NCBI RefSeq assembly: GCF_000003815.2
Contig: NC_049979.1
Span: forward strand, 23,701,800-23,765,799
Reading direction: 5' to 3'
Source of the DNA: Branchiostoma floridae
Taxonomy: Eukaryota; Chordata; Leptocardii; Amphioxiformes; Branchiostomatidae
DNA: 64,000 nt
In this document: positions 25,081 through 37,200 of the stretch, one piece after another
Layout: every line of letters starts with the position of its first letter
Position numbering within the stretch: position 1 is the first letter of the stretch
Position numbers and translations under genes: made by a program
Notes under the pieces: generated by a model
Told to the model about the DNA's origin: nothing
The model's database searches: none
Seen by the model: the letters and a program-made list of their open reading frames with translations, nothing else

Positions 25081-25160
25081 CTCAGATCCGGTGGTGAGTT
25101 CTGTCCTAGCTTCCTAACATCTCAGATCCGGTGGTGAGTTCTGTCCTAGCTTCCTAACAT
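25081..25160. repeat. Perfect 40-base tandem duplication
   Basis: The 40 bases at 25081-25120 (starting CTCAGATCCGGTGGTGAG) are repeated without change at 25121-25160. Complete identity means a very recent duplication or an assembly artefact. Confidence 0.95.
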
Positions 25161-27718
25161 CCAACTCGTGCGACAGTTAACCTAGAAAGTGACCGCACAG
25201 CACGGCTTCAGTGTGTGGGCGTGATGAACGCTTGTGTGTTCTGCTGACTCCAGCAGCCCATTTCAAGTTCAATGATTACCCGGTGACCTTGAGACCCGCA
25301 GTGAGATTACTTATTCCACCCAAACAGTCAAACGTCTTATACCCTTACGGGAAATCACAGAATGGCGCCAGTTGAAAGAGGCGGATGAATAGCTTCAATG
25401 TCATCCGTTTTAGCTAATGCGCTTTCCTCGTCGCTTGCTTAGTCAAGGAAGCGAGAGCCAAAACGGTGGCTGGCATCCAGACTAGAAGATACATTTTGCG
25501 GTGTGTTTGTTGAAAATCTGTGCGTGGTATTGAGGAGGAGAGGCCGGAATCTGTTTTAGACCGCCAGTTTGATGAAAGGGAATAAGAAATTCCTACGATA
25601 CCTCTTAATTACAAATCACCATCATATTTCAAATGCCAAGTGCAACCTGAACATTAAACCTTTTCAGATATTCTAAATCAATATCTTCTCACTTCAATAC
25701 TACAGAAAGGAAGGGGTCACGTCTAACCCCATAATAAACGCAAATGTGTCGCATTGTGTTACCTTTGTATGCAAATTTTATTTCGAAATTCAACCGTAAT
25801 TTGTAACATCGCCAATGTAAATCAGTGTTTGATCTACCACCTGCCTGAGTCTTAATCTTTTCTTAAAGACACAGTGAGGGCCCGCTCGTGCATACACACT
25901 TTACGCACGTTATAACACTTCAGAACATTCACTGATACAGTTGTCTCATTGTTGCTGACACAACCGGAAACATGTGCTGATATATCAGACTTCCCAAGAC
26001 GCGACTGTAGTTTCATGAGCCCTGAAGTGAAAAACCAAATCCTTTGAAAGTGCAGCGCACGAAAGGTCCGGCAAATGTTGGAGGTCACACCGCAAGGTCA
26101 CGTCATAAGCCAGTTATCTTTGTGCAGCTGTCAGTGGACACGCAAGAATCGAACACACGAGGGCACTCTCGTCTGTACTTATTAGATAGTCATAAAAGCA
26201 TATCATGGCAGGCGCCAGCCACGGGGCAGTGGTGGAGGTGGCAGCTGGAAGTGATGTGTTCTAGCCATAGTAAAGGTATTTTGAACGTAGAAAACATGGG
26301 ACTATAAGTGGGACCACTAATAACAGCATTGTCACAGAACGTAACGTGCATACACGGCACTTCGGTTCGTTAGTCAGCCTGGCTGGTGAATCATTTGTAC
26401 TGTATTTATCAATAATCACTGGCGAAGTCAACTATCAACAATAACTGAACAACTTTCAACCCTTGACCAGACTGGTACCCCAGTTGCAACGTATTATCAG
26501 GCCTGTACTGGTGTTGTTGTCTTGTGGTTCCAATAGATTCATCACCGTTCATGTTGGATGTTTGCAGCAGAATTTTGTCCGTTGCATACCGGATGTCTTT
26601 TCCATCAAGGGAAGCTATAGACCGGATAGCATCCTCCAATGCATGCACACGGCCTTATATGATACATGTTAAAGTTCTCAAAGTTGCAGGCTTACATTCT
26701 GTCATGATTTACTGAGAGGAGTGCGTCTTCTGTTGTTGACCATTAATACTGGCCGGTAAGGTCTAAGTTACCTTGCAAGTCACAGGTGGCATAGGTAAAT
26801 AGTAGCCAGAGAGAAATCGTTTCCACACAGATCCTTTCATGAACTATTACCTCACCCAAATGGCATCTTATCAGGAAACACGTTACGATCGATGACCATA
26901 ACGAGCATTTGATATTGACTGAAGAACTATTAAAATGGTGCCCCACAAATTGGATCCATGGACCGCAATCAATAATACTGGACTTCTTGTTTGAATACAT
27001 TTAAGACAGGTGCATCATAATGATGCATGCATCAGCAGTTTGCTGGTAAAACGTTAACTTATGAAATATTAATCTTCATATTAAGCCAGCCCCTGTTTGA
27101 CTAACTGAGTTAACAGGCTTTGGTTGGAAACCCTGTTTTTAATATCCACTGAACATCCCTGGGGTTGCTCATACCCAGTGTGCATGATGAAATGGGAGCT
27201 GTTGACGCAAGATAAGTCATAGTGCGTGACTTGAATGCAAACAAGAGAACAACTGATTCGTGCTGCAGTTTGCTCCGAAAGCGATAGGAAGCGTTACTGT
27301 GCATTCTGCATCCTTTTTCATTTCATTTCAAAATGTCAGGTTCTGAAATGTTAATGAGCGTTGATCCGACAGAGTCCGACAAAAATGATTTTCGACAGAT
27401 ACGGGGTCGTATACAGCACAAAACGACCTCATATCCTGGCAGATACGTACAGAGATTTTTCTGTATTTTGGTGGCTGCAGGCGGATCAGGCAAGGAATCT
27501 GTATTAATCACTACTTAATACTTCCACGCTCACAACTTTTTGAATTCGTTCCTTTGTTTAGTTCATTTTCAATGAAATATTTTGCATGTCCTGATGACCG
27601 TGGTATATTTGATATATTTCGTGATACATCTCACTACAACTTCGGTGTGAGAGCTATTTGCACAAGGGAAAGCCACGCCCCTCCCACTGACAGTCAGCTG
27701 ACCAAACATTTGGTGAGA

Positions 27719-28816
27719 ATGGCGGCTGGGAAGATAGTACTCGCTCTTGTGGCGGTGTTGTTAGCAGTGGTTGTGAATCATGTAACAGAGATCATCTCTG
27801 CACCAGGGATGTTGAAGCACGTGTATAACCACGTGCCGGGCACGTGTCGGTTTGTTCCCGGGGTAGAGCAGGGTTCAGAAGACATCGCACTGACCTCGTC
27901 TGGGCTGGCGTTCATATCGTCAGGTCTGCTGCCGCCTGGCTTCATTTTCGATCCTGTTTACTTATCCTTTGAGAAGAGAATTCTCGCGTTTGACTTTAAG
28001 AATCCCACTAAGGGAGCCAAGGAAGTCCAGATCGTCCCACAGAGCGTTATGGAAGACTTCATGCCACACGGTATTAGCGTTTACGAAGACAAGTCGGGAG
28101 AAGTTCGACTCTTTGTCGTGAACCATGGCAAGGGTCACAAAGACAGAGTGGAAATCTTCCGCTTCGATGCCGACTCAAACAGCCTGCACCACATGAAGTC
28201 TGTAAAGCACCCACTTCTGTACAGCCTGAATGACATTGTAGCCACGGGACCGGAGAGTTTTTACGCCACCAACGACAAGTACAGCACTGGTTTATACGGC
28301 AGGATGGCGGAGACTTGGCTTCTGATCGCGTGGTCCAATGTTGTCTACTACAGCGGCGGAGAAGCAACCATTGTGGCCGACAGTCTACTGTACGCCAACG
28401 GTGTCAACCTCTCGCCAGAGGGCAAGCTCGTCTATGTCGCAAACCCAGCCACTGCAGGAGTAACTGTCTATCGCCGACAGGACGACAACACTCTACGGTT
28501 CAGCCACGACATAAAACTACACACAGGTGTTGATAATATCTTTGTGGACCCTGCCAACGGAGATCTGTGGGTAGCAGCTCACCCTAAAGGAATCCACTTT
28601 GCCATACACATGCAGAACGCGTCCCATCCGTGCGGCTCGCAGGTGCTACGGATACAGAACCCGGCGGGAGAGAACCCCAGTATCACCGAGATGTTCTCTG
28701 ATGACGGACGTGCCGGGTTATGGGGGTCAAGCGTAGGATGTTATCACAACAAGCAGCTACTGATCGGCACGGTTAACCACAGACTCATGCACTGTACAGT
28801 TGACGTGCCACTGTAG
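27719..28816 (+). CDS. PON: Paraoxonase/arylesterase, intronless
   Basis: A calcium-dependent six-bladed propeller lactonase/arylesterase of 365 residues (vertebrate PONs have 354-355). The start is the ATG at 27719 (AGAATGGCGG). An in-frame ATG at 27554 would add 55 residues in front of a hydrophobic leader, which is unlikely. An uncleaved signal anchor (VLALVAVLLAVVV, about 7-19) fits the family. All expected residues are present: Cys43-Cys359 for the disulfide; calcium ligands Glu54, Asp55, Asn171, Asp172, Asn227, Asp272 and Asn273; and the His117/His136 dyad. These correspond to PON1 Cys42-Cys353, Glu53, Asp54, Asn168, Asp169, Asn224, Asp269, Asn270, His115 and His134. The free Cys284 of PON1 (GCHP) is Ala here (AAHP). 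Vertebrate PON genes have nine exons, so one uninterrupted exon suggests a retrocopy or complete intron loss. Expression is unknown, but the frame is intact. Which paralogue it is cannot be said. Confidence 0.96.
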   Translation: MAAGKIVLALVAVLLAVVVNHVTEIISAPGMLKHVYNHVPGTCRFVPGVEQGSEDIALTSSGLAFISSGLLPPGFIFDPVYLSFEKRILAFDFKNPTKGAKEVQIVPQSVMEDFMPHGISVYEDKSGEVRLFVVNHGKGHKDRVEIFRFDADSNSLHHMKSVKHPLLYSLNDIVATGPESFYATNDKYSTGLYGRMAETWLLIAWSNVVYYSGGEATIVADSLLYANGVNLSPEGKLVYVANPATAGVTVYRRQDDNTLRFSHDIKLHTGVDNIFVDPANGDLWVAAHPKGIHFAIHMQNASHPCGSQVLRIQNPAGENPSITEMFSDDGRAGLWGSSVGCYHNKQLLIGTVNHRLMHCTVDVPL

Positions 28817-29336
28817 AGTAGCCTACTTATAGTCCCAGAGTAAACCAGTATGTCACAAATCGTCTATAGAGACATTTCAAGAAATATTGTAATATCGCAT
28901 TGAAAACTTGGAATGTCAAGATACCGGAAAGTATATTAAAATGCTTCAGGATTTTCTGTCCGAGTGTTCCTTTTGCGTTGTTGTTTACTACCATTATGTA
29001 ATCATCAAAGGTCAGTTGGACCACAGGTCAACGACTGGTCTCGGATCTACATTATCTGAGGTTTATGAAGTAATGAGGTCATAAGTATGGGTCCCGGATC
29101 TGATCAGTAGCCCAGGGTATTTTATCTGAGCAGTAGCCCACTAGAAGATGTGGCTTTCCTCTGTCTTAACGTTGAGTAGTGCGGTATTCAGTAAATCGTT
29201 TCTTTCTATTACAAAACGTTTAATGGCGCAATGTCCAATAACAGGGAAAGGGTGTATGTTTGGTGCAAATGCATGTGTGTTTCGGTTAAAAAGTCCATTA
29301 CATTTTAGGCCACATAGACCTTAGTGTATTATTTAA

Positions 29337-29853
29337 TTAGGCCACAGCAAGTAAATTGTATGGATGACATCCTCTGCAGACTGCAAAAATAGTGAGATAG
29401 GGCGAAAAAAAAACAAGATGGGTAAAAAAAAACAAGATGGCTAAATTTTCAAAATAGACACCATAAATGTTGTAAGAAGAGTTAAAGTGACAAAACATGG
29501 TAGTACTGACGACAAATCATTCATTCCTGTATTAAAGAAGTGAACTAGTGTAGTAAAAGTGACACTAGTGTGGTAGACTGGTATCACTTACCAAGTTGGC
29601 AACTTCACTTATGACTTCTATAGCAGTGCCACTTTTCCAACTATCCAGCTGGTTTCACTTCTATAACTACAGTCATGGCTACCTCGCTAATGTTACTTCT
29701 ACTAACACAACATACTTTCCCATTTTGGTACTTTCTTGTCATTTTGACCATCTCCGAAGAAGAAAAAAATTCTTGTTTTTTTTTTTCCTGAAATCAGGCA
29801 AAAATTAATGAGCGCGCGGATGTCATCCAGAAAATTTACTTGCTGTGGCCTTA
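29337..29853. mobile_element. Short inverted-repeat DNA transposon, TTA duplication
   Basis: The element 29340-29850 (511 bases) is flanked by TTA at 29337-29339 and 29851-29853. The left end GGCCACAGCAAGTAAATT matches the inverted right end exactly. After a 3-4 base mismatch both continue with GGATGACATCC. A 3-bp TWA duplication and GG..CC ends fit the PIF/Harbinger superfamily. The interior has A-rich duplicated pieces (AAAAACAAGATGG) and no transposase. Confidence 0.82.
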
Positions 29854-30239
29854 ACCAGAAACCATGGTGACAGTCGCCCGCTTCAGGTCATTGACTCTGT
29901 TTGTTTCGAGAGGAAGAGGAGGAAGTAAAAGAAACAGAGCAAAAACAACATATTTCCCTTCCGTGTCTGAGGTAAACATAGTGATACCCATCACATGTAC
30001 AATTAAAGTCGAGTATTTGTACATCATTTTATGCTAAACGCCATCTGGTACAACGTATCCAATAGCGACATACTTTATTTGAGTTACACAAATGACTTAA
30101 CGTTAAATCTTGATATTGCAAATATTACATTGTAGTAGAAACAGAAAATTGCTAAAATCTGCAACACCGAATGCGTGGGGAAGTAACGTTACCGAAGGAA
30201 TGATACTGCAAATTTCCAGTCTTTCATTTACATTTGCAC

Positions 30240-30700
30240 TGTTGTAAAGAATACCGAAGATGTTAATAAATCCTCTTGAAGTAGAGAGAGGGAGATATAA
30301 GAGATTACCAGTGTGTGAAAGAATTTGTAAATACTGTACAGTGGGAGACGAAACACATTTTATTGCCAAATGTTCATTCAACGAAACCGAAAGAATCACT
30401 CTGTTTAGAGAAGCCACAAAGACTTACTAGTATCCGAACTTCCCCACATTGACAGACGAACAGAAAGCCACTTTTCTCTTGAAATTGCAGAACCCACAAA
30501 TTTTAGAAAAGGTGGGGCTTTTCGTCTCCCTCTGCTTCCAAAAAAGAAGTCAAACCCAACCTGTTTAGAAATAGCCAACATTACAGTAGAATATTGTTCA
30601 TAACTGTCCATTGTCACTTGTATATCTACTATGTTTATACCATGTACTGTACTTGCAATTAGCCCTCGGGCACGAACTTGCAAATAAATTTCTTCTATAA
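30240..30700 (+). mobile_element. Degenerate LINE 3' end
   Basis: The frame from about 30251 reads ...RYKRLPVCERICKYCTVGDE followed by THFIAKC. This is the Cys-Cys-His-Cys signature found at the C-terminus of many non-LTR reverse transcriptases. A TAG at 30428-30430 breaks the frame, which then continues (TDEQKATFLLKLQNPQ) to a stop near 30565. The 3' tail ends GCACGAACTTGCAAATAAA, and a similar tail (CGGGCATAAGTTTACAAAT) occurs near 31640. It is a dead fragment with no polymerase core. Confidence 0.7.
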
Positions 30701-31233
30701 TAAAAAAAAATCTATGTAGACAAGAGTTAGTGTCCTTCTTCAGCAAGTCAGTGGAGTCTGGGATATGTATAACGTTATACGTGGATGCGACTTAAGATAA
30801 CAAAGTTATACGTACGTGAAGCTTTTCTGTGTCTTTAACAGTGACAACATTTATATTACAAGCACTAGATCAGGTTCTAAAAACAGCATCCATTTAGGTA
30901 ACTACCCAAAAACGACAAATAAGAAAAGAGAGGGTTTATATTGCACATGAAGAGAGCATTGAAGAATAACATATACTTCGGTTAATAAGTCCATTACATT
31001 TTAGGCCACACAGACCTCAGTGTATTATCTAATGTTACATGCAACCTGTACATTTATATGTTTACATTTCTTTAGCCTTGGCTACAATAACTTCTATTTG
31101 TAGGTTCTCGCTACACTAATGTCACCGGTTGTTGACTGGGATAATTACAATTATTTCTGTAATCTATATCCTCTAGACTAGAAGACACAGTCACACAGGG
31201 AGTACGTTGAGTTTGAGCAGAACGACAGGTTCA

Positions 31234-34200
31234 TCACAAGTCATCCAGTCGCATGGTGGCGCTGTTAACTTGTCCTTCAGACGCCACCGTGCCGCCGGGC
31301 TGCCTAGAGTAGCTTCGACCAATCTGTAGTTCGGGGAGATAAAAAATGGACAAACTCCTGATGGTTATGTTATGATGATAATGGTGGCACCTGTATCTTA
31401 CTTTAAAGAAAAATGGTGGAATGACGGTCACGGTATTGTCTATTGGTTCGTTGTTAGACCTACTAGTAAAGTCTACCAAAAATCCCAACCCCCTTACCAT
31501 GAGGCTATTAACAAGCATGTTTCTACGAAGAAGACCACCCAGTCAATAATGTACGTAGAAAAATCAGATAGGTCTATAGACTTCACATGTTTTACTTTTT
31601 TACGTTCACACATTTGTATGTTCTTTTTAAGTAGACTTCGGGCATAAGTTTACAAATGCAGATTCAGTAAAGATTCATTGCATTTAAACTAGCATATGCA
31701 AAATAAAACAACAACAAATTAATTAGACCTACCCGCTCCACGATANNNNNNNNNNNNNNNNNNNNNNNNNNNNNNNNNNNNNNNNNNNNNNNNNNNNNNN
31801 NNNNNNNNNNNNNNNNNNNNNNNNNNNNNNNNNNNNNNNNNNNNNTTACTTTCTTTTCTCGACCAGATAGCCGGTCGAAAAAAAAAAAATAATAGCGAAA
31901 AGGTGCACGATTTTTCCCACCAACCTCTGCTTGGAGAGTAGGCACGATACTATATCAATTGAAGTTATCAATTATTCTTGACTGTCCACTTACGTTTTCA
32001 GTAGTCAGGTGTTTGGAGGTATAACGGAGGCAGGCCTTCTTCAAATCTTTCACTTCGAACTTGTCAGCAGCAGCAGCCAGGCCTGTGGAGATGTGAGGAT
32101 TTCAAACAAAAGAGGAATGGAAATCGCTTATCAGAATTAATGAATTGGGTAGGAGGGATTAAAGCAACGACCAGGAAATCGTACAGATCCATTGCCAGCC
32201 TCGTAAGTTATCACTGCAACAAAGAGAAAAAAAGTGCTAGTAACAAGTAATCGAAAACCTCAGAATTTTGAGAGCTTCACGAGTTTTATTCATTAGTGTG
32301 AATTTATCACGACTTCTGTCTATGCAGGACCAACTTTGAACCAAGCGTTTCCCGCCTCGGATTCTGTCACTCCGCAATATTGAAATAGCTGCGAACACAC
32401 ACCAGGACAAACAAACAAACACACAGACCGAAAGCAATACCTCCGTTTTCATAGAAGTAAAAATCACCTGGTAACACGTCAGGACTGATGGTGCATGTCC
32501 CTGTGTGTAGGTAGCAGAGCAGGGTGGAAAACACGGCCGGGTCGAAGTCTGGGATGGGGTACTCGTCTGGTGCAGGCACTGCAGGCTTGCTGGGGATGGT
32601 GGAGGTGGATGCAGCGCGACCGAGTTCCGCTAGGGCCTTCACAGTCTTCGGCAACTGGGGCGTTCTCGGCCAGCTGAAGTTAGCTGTATGATAACAGGCA
32701 ATTGATTTTATAACATGATAAGCCTTCTGGTTAAGTTTTTTTCCAGAAAGAAACAACTACCAAATAAATCTAGTGAGTTAGAAGTAAGTGAAAGAACTTG
32801 TTAAATCTACTTGTCTAGGGTCTAGACCTCGCTGTACTACTGAATGATATGACAGAGAAGTAAGAGTAGTGCCCACTTAGGCTTAGGTCACATTTCCAAA
32901 CCGGGGCCCGACCGGGCAGCTTTCGGGAGCGAAAAGAATGCTATAGAATACATCAAAATACACAAAATTTCAAAATAAGATTCATGGGCATGATTTGTGT
33001 ATATTTCTTGGCGTACATTTTAAATTTTCGTTTCTTACGAACATCCCGGACGAGCCCCGCTTTGGAAATGTGACCTATGCCTTACTGGGCGATTTTCTAT
33101 CCAGCTTTTTGGATGAGCTGTCATGCGGTCGCAGCTGCTCGCTCTTGGTGAAGTTGAGCACGCGGTGCAGCGGGTTCTTAGACTTGGAGACCGGGCTGGC
33201 GGGCGCGCTGAGGCTGGGGCGGCGGGCTGTGGGGGACCGCGGGGAGGAGGACGGGGTGCCAGGCTTCTCCTTCTTGTCAGACTGGACCAACAGCATGTCT
33301 CTGAAGACTCTGCACAAGATATGGATTGATTGTGTTACAGGAAGGCACAGTAATTGCTGTAGTTATTGTTGTTCGTCTTGTAGTGCCTATACTATAGTGG
33401 CACGCATACATTATAAAAATTCATACATGTATAATGTTTCTGCAGCAGGCCATATTCTTACAGCGGGGTCGGTTCCTAGCCTTAATTCCCTTATGTGTTG
33501 GGGCACCTCCTCGTACACGTCATCCCCCTTATCGCTCGCATCCTCGAACTCCGCGAGTTTTCTTCCCTAAAACCCTCTTAGAATGAAACCCGATGAGCTA
33601 CGATATTATTTTACTCCAAAGTTGATTAGCCCAAATAAGAGCCGGAAATAATTAATCTAAAACGATTACCGGTAGAGTTATGGTAAAAGTTGGAGATTAG
33701 AACACGTGCGCAGAAAATACCTGTTTCTGAGCACTAAGATCGCTCGAACTCCGTGGACGCGGGCTCGCTCCCGACCTGATTAGTGAAAATAACGAAGTTA
33801 TTCCACAAGAAAACACATGTACAGATACGATGATACAAATAATGTACAAAATATCTAGCTTATAGATTCGTGTGATGTTGCTACGTTTCCAAGAGCAGTT
33901 GTGACGATAGTGGTCTTAATTCTATTGTTGAAAATGGCTACAACAGACTTCATTTTATCAACGAATGAAACACGGAGACATAGCATAGATACAACAGACA
34001 TTGGTGGTGTGCTATATACAATGTACTAGTAGTTGTCATCAGGGTAGGGCCTCAGTAATCACTGACGTAATGTATAAATCCACACCGGAACGTAATCCGT
34101 ACACGGTAATATGGACTGCATGGTCCTGTAATCCTATTTGTTTATCACATCAGCAGCGTGTATATTCGAGCAGAAAAGATATCTCATTACACTTATTCTT

Positions 34201-37200
34201 TTTAATTCCCTTTGCAAATTTACAACAACAAAGGCTTACAAAAACGTACCGACTATGAATGTGACGTCACACACGCCCGCCATGTTTCCTGAGAAGGCGG
34301 TGGCGAAGTCTGCGCTGAGCTCGTCCACCTTACAGACGTCCTGCTGCACAGTGTCCGGCAGCAGCGTGGATCTGCTGGGGAGACAGGACGAGTGTAAGAG
34401 GCTCCCTAGATTCGAACCGGGATCCGCCAAGGCCCGGCTTCGATTCCCAGTGTGGAAACCAATGTAAGAGGCGAGTAGAAACGGGGATTCGAAACCGCGC
34501 CTTATTCGGGCCGCCAGATCACAAACTCAACGCGCTAAACCGTTACGCCAAAAGGGTCAGACCCGTTTGGCATGGTCAGTTTGGCGGCGCTTAAACCCCA
34601 CTGCTACACTAGCCATTTGAAAGGGTTATCTCACTGGCGAGCGCTAAATTGCGCCAGACTTTTGCAAACTAGAAATCTTGCAAAATTCTCAATCGGCACA
34701 ATTTGTCTCCTGAAATTGATATTTTTTTCAATCCCAACACAATTCGCAATTGGATAATTGGTGCAAAATGATTAACATCCTTTCATCACTGCATAATTCT
34801 TTTTGATGAATTTTTGGGAGTAGCCTGAAATCCATCCTATTCTAGCTCAAGCTTGCTTCTGTGATCACATCTAAACAGATTATAACCTTCCAACTTTGAT
34901 ATTCAAAATGTACATTCGGCTGGTACAGACACTTTTACAGGCCAGTAGGCAACCTCGTCAACCAACTTCCAACTAACTACATATGACCTTGCTAACTCCT
35001 AAACACAGACAAGAACTTAAGGCGGGAAATGAAACGATCATAGAAAGTGTCTTAACGTATTAATGACGGAGGGAACTACATCCCGAGATTTTGGCCAACG
35101 CCCTGAAAACCTGAGACAGCTTATGTTAGCGCCTCTGTGACAACCGGATCGTGTTCCAAAGATGTGGATAGTTCTTACTTCCGTGATTAATACTTTTTTT
35201 GATTTTGAGAAGAGCAAGCATCTACAATACCACAAATATCATCACATTGGAAGCATATGCAGGTGAATAAAATCAAACGAAGTCAAAAGTTGTCGGGGAT
35301 AGTGTCTGACGAGAGCGCTGTTTTCCATTCCTTCGTCCTTTCGATCTTAACAAAATACTAATCATTACTAGAAAGGTAACGTTTGCAAACAAACAAATAC
35401 ATGATGTTTACCTTCACATTGTCTAGCCTAATAAACTACTACTCAGCCTATTCTAATTTGAATACATTGATACATGGTGACCAGTCCATCCAGCTCTGTC
35501 CTACCACTTACTACATTATGTAATTGTACACCATGATGATGATGAACCGTGGCGACAGCCGTCTGTACTAAATCATTGACCTTAATTTTCTTTTGAGAAG
35601 AAGATAAAAAGAAACGGGGAAAAAATGATATGTTTCCCTTCCGTGAAGTTAACTAGATTTGGCAGTGTGTGTAAATGTGTGTATGCAGTTGTGCTTTCAT
35701 GATAATTCTCACTTGCGATTTCCGAAAAGAGGATTTCCTTGCTTCATAATCTCGCTCTGTTCTGAGAAGTCCTTGACCAGCTCGTCCAGGAGGTGTCGCC
35801 TGGTGCGTTCCTGGAAGGGAAGTAACAAGACTCCTGACGTGACTCCGCTCATACCTTCACATGTAGGTGATGTGGTATTGTTTATACCACTCGAAACCGC
35901 AACTGATGAGGCTTACTGACAATGCTGAATTTCAATACACCAGTTCGTTACTTCGGTGATAATGGGCTGACATGCAAACTGTAACCACACACACATAACC
36001 AAGCTTCTTCCAAGAAATCCAAATCACAACGTAAATTCAGCTCACCATCTCCGTTTCAATGGTTTACATACAGTCATTTCTCGAGGCCCAGGAGGTGACA
36101 AAGGGTACTGAACTCTCAGCAAAAGTACATCAGTTTATCGTGATGTAAACGATTCACTTTGATATTCTTCGGTCGGAAAAAAATATTCCATTTGATGAAG
36201 TTAGGCACCAACACGAATGGACATGATTGTATTGTCTTTTGCTCGCCTATCGTAGAGATTTGAGCGAAAGAAGTAACTGGCCTTAAAACAATATGTATAA
36301 TACACTTTTTGGTGACGATCGGTGACGAACATACCCGCATAGAGGCCAGTTTGGGACTGGAGTAACATGCCCTTTCACCGTTCACGATCTTTGTCAACAG
36401 CCACTCTCTAAATGTCGAGTCCTGCAACACGAAAGTGCATGCGTTACTGTTACATACACTAAGGAAGTTCGAAGGAGATGTAGAGATATCTAATGAAAAG
36501 ATACAATCGCAAAAAATGTGTAAAATAACGATTTGAAGATGATTCAGTTTTAAAGCTCCGAAACTCATGATCTATATCTGTGCATAAAGATAGCATGGAG
36601 CATAGCGCAGATGACATCTACTGTCAAAAGGAACAGACAGAAAGACATTGTTACTTCTGATCGATGGTTTCAAAGTTTGTCTTAAGTTGAAAGGAAAGGA
36701 AAGGAATTGCACAACTTACGTTACTAAAGATGTGTCTCTCTGTCAGGGGCGGTCCGTAAGGTGATACCTCATCCCGCGACACCACGGACACCTGATGGGG
36801 CAGAGAGGGAAACCGTTAGCACCTAACAGGCCTTACTGTGGGAGTGCTGTTAGTAGAATCCGGCATGGTGGAATCAACATTACGTTAGCCAAAGTTACCT
36901 ACAGGTCAAAGATCATTAAAATCCTTTCATTCCTTTTTGAGTTTAGTGTCAGCTGGATGAAAAACAGAGAAGAAGTTGGCCACTGAATAGGGACAAAGAA
37001 GTTGCCATTGGATTTTAGTCAGGCTTTTGCAGTATGTCCAGCTATCAGGCCGGACAGTTCACTCCTAAGCCAATTAACTACATGAACTACTGGGCTTTTA
37101 TTCCTAACTTGGCCAAAGTTCTCTATTACGTATACGGCCAGGTCGGAGTCTGATAGAGACTACTTGAGTTATCTTACTTCAAACTCTGAAACTGTAACGT

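Larger units (their letters stand above)
23422..27718. other. Region between SNAP-25 and paraoxonase
   Basis: The first part is probably the 3' UTR of the exon B isoform. After that come a tRNA-derived SINE (24334-24515) and a perfect 40-base duplication (25081-25160). No gene is recognised. CCACGCCCCTCCC at about 27673-27685 and the E-box CAGCTG at about 27694-27699 lie just upstream of the paraoxonase start and may belong to its promoter or 5' UTR. Confidence 0.6.
28817..31233. other. Region between paraoxonase and Rap-GAP/BTB gene
   Basis: The two genes converge here. The stretch holds the 3' UTR of paraoxonase (ATTAAA at about 28935), a short DNA transposon (29337-29853), the 3' end of a LINE (30240-30700) and a repeated ~57-base block at 29281-29337 and 30977-31033. 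No other gene is seen. Confidence 0.7.

Noticed and set aside
27554-27718. Upstream in-frame start that would extend paraoxonase by 55 residues
   Set aside because: The family begins with the hydrophobic leader at 27719, and the extension has no conserved content.
28074-28367. Open frame antisense to paraoxonase
   Set aside because: Shadow of a GC-rich coding exon on the other strand.
34400-34565. Functional tRNA gene on the minus strand
   Set aside because: A and B boxes are present, but a clean cloverleaf with matched acceptor stem cannot be drawn. It is better explained as a SINE fragment.
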